5,445 nucleotides of DNA from positions 1 to 5,445 of the forward strand of contig JBEIJQ010000186.1 in the NCBI GenBank assembly GCA_040380145.1, given 5' to 3'. A program made the position numbers and the translations under genes. Under the pieces are notes generated by a model. It made no database searches. It was not told where the DNA came from and saw nothing but the letters and a program-made list of their open reading frames with translations. Positions within the stretch are counted from its first letter, which is position 1; every line of letters starts with the position of its first letter. This document shows, piece by piece, positions 1 to 5,445 of the stretch. The stretch is from JBEIJQ01 sp040380145 (GTDB taxonomy: Bacteria > Bacteroidota > Bacteroidia > Chitinophagales > Saprospiraceae).

Positions 1-2168
1 ACGATAAGATCCGGCAGACCCTCGGCCGGGAGCCGAACTTCACCGAGCTGAGCATTTACTCGGTGATGTGGTCCGAGCACTGCTCCTACAAAAACTCCAT
101 CGTCTGGCTGAAAACGCTGCCTCGCGAGGGCGGGCGGCTGCTGGTGGGCGCCGGCGAAGAAAACGCCGGTCTGGTGGACATCGGCGACGGTTGGGGCTGT
201 GCGTTCAAGATCGAATCGCACAACCACCCCTCGGCCATCGAGCCCTACCAGGGAGCGGCGACGGGCGTTGGCGGCATCCACCGCGACATTTTCACGATGG
301 GCGCGCGTCCCATCGCGGCGCTCAACTCCCTGCGCTTCGGAGACCCCTCTTCCCCGCACATGAAACGCCTCATCCGCGGCGTGGTGTCGGGCATCGGCGG
401 CTATGGCAACTCCTTCGGCGTGGCCACGGTGGGCGGCGAGGTGTATTTCAACCCTTGCTACAACCAGAACATCCTCGTCAACGCCATGTCCGTCGGGGTG
501 GTCAAGGCCGGCGAAACTGTCTCGGCACGCGCCGACGGCCCGGGCAACCCGGTTTTCATCGTCGGATCGGCCACTGGCAAGGACGGCATCCACGGCGCCA
601 CCTTCGCCTCCGCCGATCTCACCGAGGATTCCGCCGAAGACCTGCCCTCCGTACAGGTCGGCGATCCTTTCCAAGAAAAACTGCTGCTCGAGGCCAGCCT
701 CGAAGCCATCCGCACCGGTGCCGTCGTGGGCATGCAGGACATGGGCGCAGCCGGCATCACCTGCTCGACCTCCGAAATGGCCGCCAAAAGCGGCACGGGC
801 ATGCGCGTGTGGCTCGATCGGGTGCCCACCCGACAGTCCAACATGAAAGATTGGGAAATCCTCCTCTCCGAAAGCCAGGAACGGATGCTCATCGTCTGTC
901 ACCGTGGGCAAGAACAAAAGATCCTCGACGTGTTCGCCAAATGGGACCTGCCCTGCGAACAGATCGGCGAGGTGACCGATACCGGCATCCTTGAATACTT
1001 CATGCACGGCGAAAAAGTGGCCGAAATCCCCGCCCCATCGCTCGTGCTCGGCGGCGACGCACCGGTGTACCACCGCTCCTACGCCGAGCCCCGCTATTTC
1101 GAAAAAATCGCGGCTTTTTCCCTCGAATCGGTTGCGCAGCCGACCGATTGGGCCCGAACGGCCCGCCAAGTCGCCACCGCACCCAACGTGGCCTCCAAGC
1201 GCTGGGTGTACGAGCAGTACGACAGCATGGTGCGCACCAACAACCTTTCGACCAACCGTCCCTCCGATGCTGCCGTGGTGCGCGTCAAAGAATCGGGCTG
1301 TGCCCTTGCTCTGACGGTGGATTGCAACTCGGCCTATGTGTATGCCGACCCGCATGTGGGGGCCATGATCGCCGTGGCGGAAGCCGCCCGAAACATCGTC
1401 TGCACCGGCGGAAAGCCCTTGGCGATCACCAACTGCCTGAATTTCGGCAACCCCTACAACCCGGAGGTCTATTACCAATTCGTCCACGCCATCAAGGGCA
1501 TGGGCGAGGCCTGCCGCAAGTTCGGCACGCCCGTCACCGGCGGCAACGTGAGTTTTTACAACCAGTCCACCATCGGCGAAGAAGTACTGCCCGTTTATCC
1601 CACGCCCACGATCGGGATGGTCGGCCTCATCGAAGACCCCGAGCGGGCGATGACGCTCGATTTCAAGGGCATCGGCGACGAGATCTACCTGCTCGGCGAC
1701 GCCCGCGACGACCTCGGCAGCAGTGAATACCTGCGCACCGTCCACGGCGTGGAGCATTCCCCCGTGCCTTACTTCGACCTCGAGGAAGAGCACGCGCTCC
1801 AAGAAGTGGTCGCCGAACTCATCGAACATGGGCTGGTCACATCCGCCCACGATGTGTCGGACGGCGGCTTGTTCGTTTGCCTCTTGGAAAAGGCCATGCC
1901 CCGCGGATTGGGCTTTTCGGTGCGCACCGACGCCCGTTTCCGCAAGGACGCCTACTTGTTCGGCGAAAGCCAGAGCCGCGTGGCGGTCACGGTTTCCGCC
2001 GATCAAAAAGCCGCTTTCCTTCAAGCCCTCGCCGACGAAGACCTCGGCTGTACGCTGTTGGGCTCCGTCGAGGGCCACCACATTCTCGTGGACGGCGAAG
2101 ACTTCGGTCCTCTGTCGGACTGGACCAATGTGTACGACCATGTGCTGCACCACCTTTTGGACCGTTGA
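1..2168 (+). CDS. purL: Phosphoribosylformylglycinamidine (FGAM) synthase subunit PurL, small type, 5'-truncated by window edge
   Basis: PurL catalyses the fourth step of de novo purine synthesis in the cytoplasm: ATP-dependent conversion of FGAR to FGAM, with ammonia supplied by the glutaminase PurQ through a PurS-bridged complex. The frame is open from base 3, giving 721 visible residues before TGA at 2166-2168. The visible start (DKIRQTLGREPNFTE) aligns with roughly residue 30 of the B. subtilis protein, so only about 30 residues lie outside, and the full length would be about 750, normal for small PurL. Seen motifs, numbered from the first visible codon: MWSEHCSYK with the family's active-site His at 26; ESHNHPS around 73; GGYGNS at 132 followed by VGGEVYF; GMQDMGAAG at 243; then the second AIRS-like half with TGGNVSFYNQ near 512 and AHDVSDGG at 615. 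No frameshift is visible. GTG at 63 and ATG at 66 are internal codons, not starts. No glutaminase domain follows, so separate PurQ and PurS are expected elsewhere. Confidence 0.97.
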   Translation, partial: DKIRQTLGREPNFTELSIYSVMWSEHCSYKNSIVWLKTLPREGGRLLVGAGEENAGLVDIGDGWGCAFKIESHNHPSAIEPYQGAATGVGGIHRDIFTMGARPIAALNSLRFGDPSSPHMKRLIRGVVSGIGGYGNSFGVATVGGEVYFNPCYNQNILVNAMSVGVVKAGETVSARADGPGNPVFIVGSATGKDGIHGATFASADLTEDSAEDLPSVQVGDPFQEKLLLEASLEAIRTGAVVGMQDMGAAGITCSTSEMAAKSGTGMRVWLDRVPTRQSNMKDWEILLSESQERMLIVCHRGQEQKILDVFAKWDLPCEQIGEVTDTGILEYFMHGEKVAEIPAPSLVLGGDAPVYHRSYAEPRYFEKIAAFSLESVAQPTDWARTARQVATAPNVASKRWVYEQYDSMVRTNNLSTNRPSDAAVVRVKESGCALALTVDCNSAYVYADPHVGAMIAVAEAARNIVCTGGKPLAITNCLNFGNPYNPEVYYQFVHAIKGMGEACRKFGTPVTGGNVSFYNQSTIGEEVLPVYPTPTIGMVGLIEDPERAMTLDFKGIGDEIYLLGDARDDLGSSEYLRTVHGVEHSPVPYFDLEEEHALQEVVAELIEHGLVTSAHDVSDGGLFVCLLEKAMPRGLGFSVRTDARFRKDAYLFGESQSRVAVTVSADQKAAFLQALADEDLGCTLLGSVEGHHILVDGEDFGPLSDWTNVYDHVLHHLLDR

Positions 2169-2205
2169 TTTGGACCGTTTATTTTTTGGACCGTTGATTT
2201 TTTTT
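2155..2205 (+). repeat. Three degenerate tandem copies of the purL 3' end
   Basis: The core TTTGGACCGTT occurs three times, with its GG at 2159, 2172 and 2188. Copies one and three are identical over TTTTGGACCGTTGATTT (2155-2171 and 2184-2200). The middle copy has TTTATTT after the core in place of TTGATTT. Copy one is the last coding part of purL (Leu-Asp-Arg-stop), so the copies reproduce the codons LDR and, in copy three, the TGA. The block fills the whole gap to the next gene. It most simply reflects local duplication or slippage; no function is shown. Confidence 0.8.
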
Positions 2206-3303
2206 ATGAAAAAAAACAGCCTTTTTGATTTGTTCCGCGCCGGTACCGTCTTGGGCGCTCTTTTGATCCTCTGGGCCTCCTGCGGCGAAAAACCGAAAGG
2301 AGAGGGCGCGGCCGGACAAAACACGGAGAATGGCACTGCCGCCCCGGCCGTGGCCGCCAATACCGCCGTCGGCGGCTCGGTGAAGGGCCTGGCCGCCAAT
2401 GCAGTGGTCTATCTCGACCGTATCACCAATTCCGGCACCGAAATGGGCGAAAAAACCTCCGTGGGCGCCGACGGGCGCTTTTCGATGAAGTTCGAGCTCA
2501 AGCACGCCTCGGTCTATCGCCTGCGCTTGGGACAGCGGTTCATGCCCCTCGTGCTCCACCCCGGAGACTCGCTGGATGTGCAGGCCGACCTGTCGCGCTT
2601 CGAAGAGTACGCGGTCGGCAGCTCGGAAGCCTCCATGTCGCTCAAGCCCTTCGTGGTCGGCAAATTCCAGTTGGATGACATCTCGACCTTTGTGGACAAG
2701 TCCACGGACGCACTGGCGTCTTGGTACGCGGTGCGCCTGATGTCGATCGACTACGGCGACCACGCCAAAAACTACGCGAAAGTCCGCGAGCAGCTCTTGG
2801 CGCAATACCCCGACGGACCCTACGCGGCTCCTTTTTCCACGATGGTTTCCGAGGGCCAGGCCAACATGCAGCAGCAAAAGGGCGTCCGTTTGGGCATCGC
2901 GGCCCCCGAGATCGCCCTGCCGAATCCCGACGGAAAGGTGCTGGCGCTTTCTTCGTTGAAGGGAAAGGTCGTGCTGATCGACTTTTGGGCCTCTTGGTGC
3001 GGGCCCTGTCGGCGTTCCAATCCCGAACTGGTGGAGATCTACAAAAAATACAAAGACCGCGGTTTCACCGTGTACAGCGTTTCGTTGGATGCCGCCAAGG
3101 ATGCTTGGGTCAAAGCGATCAAGGACGACAACCTGAGTTGGCCCACCCATGTCAGCGAATTGAAAAAATGGGCCGGACGGGTGAACGCGCTGTACGGCGT
3201 GGAGGGCATCCCCGCCACTTTCCTGCTCGACAAAACGGGCAAAGTGGCCGGCAAAAACCTGCACGGCAAGGAATTGGCCGACAAGATCGAGTCGCTGCTC
3301 TGA
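2206..3303 (+). CDS. Lipoprotein TlpA-like thiol-disulfide oxidoreductase with DUF4369-like N-terminal region
   Basis: The product is 365 aa, predicted to be a membrane-anchored redox protein of the periplasmic face that reduces or exchanges disulfides. ATG at 2206 is chosen because it gives a lipoprotein signal: MKKNS, a basic/aromatic stretch, a hydrophobic core (about residues 14-23) and LILWASC with Cys26 as lipid site. Residues 27-50 form an Ala/Gly-rich linker. Residues about 52-150 look like a beta-rich DUF4369 region (VGGSVKGL, YLDRI, LHPGDSLDV). A mostly helical middle follows. From about 228 comes an AhpC/TSA-TlpA domain: GIAAPEIALPNPDGK, then VLIDFWASWCGPC with active-site cysteines 265 and 268, and GIPATFLLDKTG with the cis-proline at 336. 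Length and order are normal for Bacteroidota members. No Shine-Dalgarno is visible, only a T-run before ATG and an A-run after it. It lies 37 bp after purL and 10 bp before the flippase gene. The fold is secure; the substrate is unknown. Confidence 0.93.
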   Translation: MKKNSLFDLFRAGTVLGALLILWASCGEKPKGEGAAGQNTENGTAAPAVAANTAVGGSVKGLAANAVVYLDRITNSGTEMGEKTSVGADGRFSMKFELKHASVYRLRLGQRFMPLVLHPGDSLDVQADLSRFEEYAVGSSEASMSLKPFVVGKFQLDDISTFVDKSTDALASWYAVRLMSIDYGDHAKNYAKVREQLLAQYPDGPYAAPFSTMVSEGQANMQQQKGVRLGIAAPEIALPNPDGKVLALSSLKGKVVLIDFWASWCGPCRRSNPELVEIYKKYKDRGFTVYSVSLDAAKDAWVKAIKDDNLSWPTHVSELKKWAGRVNALYGVEGIPATFLLDKTGKVAGKNLHGKELADKIESLL

Positions 3304-3313
3304 TCCCGACGGC

Positions 3314-4663
3314 ATGCGCAAGGCGTTCGGTCTGGCCTCGGCGGGCATCGCCGCCCCCATTCGGGCCTACCTGGCCAAAGGAGCGCTGTGGGCTTTTGTC
3401 TTGAACTTGGCCGCTTCGGGGCTCACCCTCTTGGGCTCGATGATGATCGCTTGGATCGGGGGAAAAGAGCAGTTCGGGGCCTATTCCATCGTGTTCAATT
3501 GGGTGAACGTGCTGTGCATTCCGGCCCTTTTCGGCATGAACGATCTGCTGATGCGGGAATTGCCCGCGTGGCACGGCCAAGACGATCAAGGGCGCGCCCG
3601 GAGCTTGGTGCGTTTTGCGTTTTCGGTGGGGGGCTTGGCCACCTTTGTCGTGACGGCCGTTTTCTGGTCGGGCGTCCGCTGGGGAGGCTGGTTCGGTCTG
3701 GGGCCGTACGCCGGGCTGTTCGATCTGGCGTTGATCGCTCTGCCGATGTTGGTGTTCACCCATTTGGGACAGGCGGTTTTTTTGGGCACCCAACAGATCG
3801 CCCGCGGACAGGCCACCGAAAAACTGATCAAACCCGCCGCGTTCGTGCTGCTGCTCGGCGGTGCCTGGGCCTGGGGCAGTGGGGTAGGGGATCCCCTATT
3901 GGTGGGCCTGCAGGTCCTGTCGTTTTTGCCGGGCGTGCTCTCTTTGTTGTGGATGTTGGGGCAACTGTACCGCTCCTGGCCGATATCGGCGCCCGCTGCT
4001 GATCCGTTGGAGGAAAGACGACTGTTGGCCACCGGATTTTATTTCTTGTTGGCCGCCACCGTGCAGGTGCTTTTCTCTCGCGTGGACATGCTTTTTCTGG
4101 GCTATTTTTTTGCCGATAGCCCCGAACAGGTGGGATTTTACAGCGTGGCGGCCCGATATGCCGAGCTGCTGTTGTTGCCCTTTGTGGTATTGAACACCAT
4201 ATCGGCGCCCCTGTACGCCAAGCTGCACGCCGAAAAAAACCTGTCGGAAATGCAGTCCGTATATGCCCGCACCACGCGGATCTTGTTCGTGGTGAGCCTG
4301 GCCACCACGGCAGCGGCCCTGTTGCTGGGCCCCGTGGCGATGGGCTGGTTCGGCAAGGATTTCACGGTCGGCTACAAGGCGTTCTGTTGGTTGGCTTTCG
4401 GACAGCTGTTCTATGCCTTTACCGGCACGGGCGGACAGGTGCTGCTCATGACGGGCCACGAACGGCTGGCCCTTTCGTTGCAGGCGACCGGGCTGTTGGT
4501 GGCCGTGGTGGGGCATCTGATCCTGATCCCTCGATGGGGAATCGACGGGGCCGCAGTGGCAGCGATCGCCGGCTACTTCACCCATTGCGCGCTGTTGTTC
4601 GTTTTCGTGCCCCGACGCCTGGGGATCCGGGTCGGTGGGAGTTGGTTGAAGGGGAATGGGTGA
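3314..4663 (+). CDS. MOP-superfamily polysaccharide/lipid flippase (Wzx/MurJ/MATE-like fold)
   Basis: This 449-aa inner-membrane protein probably flips a lipid-linked oligosaccharide or similar lipid across the cytoplasmic membrane. About twelve hydrophobic segments can be read, near residues 24-46, 53-75, 101-120, 133-155, 174-190, 195-217, 238-263, 278-300, 322-346, 355-378, 385-404 and 410-433, with Lys/Arg-rich ends. Family-like signatures are EQFGAYSIVFNWVNV and a low-complexity FGMNDLLMREL early on. SRVDMLFLGYF (around 255) leads into VGFYSVAARYAELLLLP and APLYAKLHAEKN, and RWGIDGAAVA occurs near the C-terminus. ATG at 3314 lies 10 bp after the lipoprotein stop, so co-transcription is likely; no Shine-Dalgarno is seen. 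The length is typical of the family (about 400-500). No glycosyltransferase or other glycan gene is beside it in the window, so the cargo cannot be named. A MATE-type drug exporter is less likely, because the sequence resembles polysaccharide exporters more. Confidence 0.9.
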   Translation: MRKAFGLASAGIAAPIRAYLAKGALWAFVLNLAASGLTLLGSMMIAWIGGKEQFGAYSIVFNWVNVLCIPALFGMNDLLMRELPAWHGQDDQGRARSLVRFAFSVGGLATFVVTAVFWSGVRWGGWFGLGPYAGLFDLALIALPMLVFTHLGQAVFLGTQQIARGQATEKLIKPAAFVLLLGGAWAWGSGVGDPLLVGLQVLSFLPGVLSLLWMLGQLYRSWPISAPAADPLEERRLLATGFYFLLAATVQVLFSRVDMLFLGYFFADSPEQVGFYSVAARYAELLLLPFVVLNTISAPLYAKLHAEKNLSEMQSVYARTTRILFVVSLATTAAALLLGPVAMGWFGKDFTVGYKAFCWLAFGQLFYAFTGTGGQVLLMTGHERLALSLQATGLLVAVVGHLILIPRWGIDGAAVAAIAGYFTHCALLFVFVPRRLGIRVGGSWLKGNG

Positions 4664-4731
4664 TGGATGCTTTGCCGGAAAAAATTTGCTCCCCAAATGG
4701 TCATTGGAAAAATTGTGTCAGCCTCTTTTGG

Positions 4732-4785
4732 TCAGAATCAGGATTGGCAGGATTTTATTGTCAGAATCAGGATTTGCAGGATTTT
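4732..4785 (+). repeat. Two direct repeats of an AGGATT-type intergenic element, 29-bp period
   Basis: Copy one is 4732-4756 and copy two 4761-4785. Each begins TCAGAATCAGGATT and ends GCAGGATTTT. They differ at a single position (G at 4746, T at 4775), so 24 of 25 bases match. A TTG or TTGG precedes each copy. Within each unit the hexamer AGGATT occurs twice, giving a sub-period of about 10-11 bases. From memory, similar AT-rich sequences recur between genes in some Bacteroidota genomes. Calling it a dispersed family here is inference, since only one locus is visible. Confidence 0.8.
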
Positions 4786-4789
4786 TTTG

Positions 4790-4839
4790 ACTCCTGCGGA
4801 GCCTGGTGGTGGGGGAAATGACTCGCCCCGCAGGGGAGT
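4790..4839. repeat. Imperfect inverted repeat, GC-rich arms
   Basis: The arm ACTCCTGCGG at 4790-4799 pairs with CCGCAGGGGAGT at 4828-4839: ten base pairs with a two-base GG bulge (4833-4834) and a 28-base loop. Each arm can also fold alone, as CTCC-TGC-GGAG at 4791-4801 and CCCC-GCA-GGGG at 4826-4836. A run of seven T lies just before the left arm (4782-4788). No T-run follows the right arm on the plus strand, and reading the minus strand the hairpin is followed by A residues. It therefore does not fit a rho-independent terminator in either direction. It resembles REP-like palindromes in layout only. Confidence 0.55.
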
Positions 4840-4966
4840 AAAGGATATTGTTAATACCGAAATCGCCAGGCTGATGCGGATGGCCGCTGCTCAGGGCGCA
4901 CTGGTTTGCAACGGACTGGCGATACTGTGCGCGCAGGCGGAGGAGCATTGAAGGGTGTGGTAGGGG

Positions 4967-5445
4967 CTACTGTGCTTCTACGATTTTAATCTCTTCTTCG
5001 GTCAGGCCGTAAAGTTGGTAAACGAGTTGGTCGATTTGGTTTTCTAGGTCGGATGTGTCGGTTCCTGAATTTTCAGATTTTAGTTGCAGAATTTCTTTTA
5101 CTATTTCACTGATCGGCTTTTGCTTTTCAATTTCTACATTAGGTATGGGAATTTTTCTTAATTCAGTTAATGTTGTTTGTCTAAAATCGTCTTTTGTCGC
5201 AATTGTAGATGAATTTAGGTAGATGAATGATATTAGTTTGCTTGCTAAAATGCCAGTCAAAAAATAACAACTGAATTTTTTGTTTATAGGGATAAAGGGA
5301 TTGATATCCTTTTTGAATACCATTTTTTCATCGCAATAAGTTACTGATAACCTGTCTTGACGGTTTATAATTCTTCTTATCAAAACTTTAGGTTCGGCTT
5401 GGTAAAATTGCATCAGACTTTTCTTGTTGACTAAGTCAGTGTAGT
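4967..5445 (-). CDS. C-terminal part of an Eco57I/TaqI-like type II restriction-modification enzyme (specificity domain), 5'-truncated by window edge
   Basis: The minus-strand frame is open from the right edge (first full codon at 5443) to TAG at 4967-4969, giving 158 visible residues. Met at 5413 is internal: the frame continues upstream as YTDLVNKKSL. The sequence EPKVLIRRIINRQ, then YFLTGILASKLISFIYLN, then LTELRKIPIPNVEIEKQKPI, ends with a helical tail, LENQIDQLVYQLYGLTEEEI. This order is typical of the TaqI-like C-terminal specificity domain in Eco57I-family enzymes, which carry adenine methylation and often cleavage in one chain. The visible part would bind DNA and set the recognition site; the methyltransferase and nuclease regions would lie beyond the edge. 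An HsdS-type or stand-alone methyltransferase subunit is possible, as tails like this also occur there. The gene is far richer in A/T than the other genes (16 of 60 G/C in 5221-5280, against 40 of 60 in purL 541-600), suggesting horizontal acquisition. Confidence 0.82.
   Translation of the reverse strand, partial: YTDLVNKKSLMQFYQAEPKVLIRRIINRQDRLSVTYCDEKMVFKKDINPFIPINKKFSCYFLTGILASKLISFIYLNSSTIATKDDFRQTTLTELRKIPIPNVEIEKQKPISEIVKEILQLKSENSGTDTSDLENQIDQLVYQLYGLTEEEIKIVEAQ

Larger units (their letters stand above)
4664..4966. other. Intergenic junction between convergent genes, repeat-bearing, no convincing gene
   Basis: This 303-bp stretch lies between the flippase stop (+) and the stop of the restriction-modification gene (-). 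It contains two 25-bp direct repeats (4732-4785), an imperfect inverted repeat (4790-4839) and a GC-rich open stretch (about 4840-4951). A plus-strand frame is open from ATG 4667 to TGA 4949-4951 (94 codons), and the minus strand is open across 4718-4948. Both run through the repeat units and match nothing I recognise, so neither is called as a gene. I see no intrinsic terminator: the inverted repeat is not followed by a T-run on either strand. Confidence 0.75.

Noticed and set aside
1723..2205. In-frame extension of the lipoprotein gene upstream into purL
   Set aside because: The frame is open, but this part is an out-of-frame shadow of purL. The lipoprotein signal begins exactly at ATG 2206.
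2179..3360. Long minus-strand open frame (393 codons) opposite the lipoprotein gene
   Set aside because: It mirrors the coding strand in GC-rich DNA, is rich in His/Arg/Gly and has no recognisable domain. The plus strand has a clear CGPC thioredoxin protein.
3896..4696. Minus-strand open frame (266 codons) opposite the flippase gene
   Set aside because: Its Gln/His/Arg-rich translation is the antisense of hydrophobic codons. The plus strand encodes a clear 12-helix protein.
4732..4785. CRISPR array
   Set aside because: There are only two units of 25 bp separated by 4 bp, with no spacer-sized variable sequence and no cas gene.
4790..4845. Rho-independent terminator for the flippase gene
   Set aside because: The hairpin is followed by AAAGG on the plus strand and by A residues on the minus strand, so the T-run is on the wrong side. 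The 28-base loop is also too long.
4667..4951. 94-codon plus-strand open frame as an intact gene
   Set aside because: Its N-terminal half is a translation of the repeat units and palindrome, and it has no recognisable motif. Only the GC-rich tail is kept, as a finding.

Overview
The window is a piece of a high-GC bacterial chromosome, most likely from the phylum Bacteroidota. The evidence is indirect. There is a lipoprotein combining a DUF4369-like N-terminal region with a TlpA thioredoxin domain, a combination typical of that phylum. Starts lack Shine-Dalgarno sequences and the upstream sequence is T-rich. There is also an intergenic AGGATT-type repeat like those I recall from Saprospiraceae-like genomes. 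I cannot assign genus or species from the sequence alone.

Layout: (1) 1-2168 (+) is purL, the small-type FGAM synthase subunit of purine biosynthesis, missing only its N-terminal end at the window edge. (2) After a 37-bp gap made of degenerate copies of the purL 3' end, 2206-3303 (+) encodes a lipoprotein thiol-disulfide oxidoreductase with a CGPC active site. (3) Ten bases later, 3314-4663 (+) encodes a 12-helix MOP-superfamily polysaccharide/lipid flippase. (4) 4664-4966 has no convincing gene. It holds two 25-bp direct repeats, an imperfect inverted repeat, and a GC-rich open stretch that may be the tail of a lost gene. (5) 4967-5445 (-) is the 3' end of a strikingly AT-rich gene: the C-terminal specificity region of an Eco57I/TaqI-like type II restriction-modification enzyme, running off the right edge.

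The three plus-strand genes are close enough to be co-transcribed, but they share no pathway: cytoplasmic purine synthesis, envelope redox chemistry and envelope glycan or lipid export. The right end looks like the edge of an acquired defence gene. It converges on the housekeeping block, with repeats marking the junction. I found no CRISPR array, tRNA, rRNA, transposase or clearly new system. The most rewarding places are the repeat-bearing junction at 4664-4970 and the duplicated purL terminus at 2155-2205.
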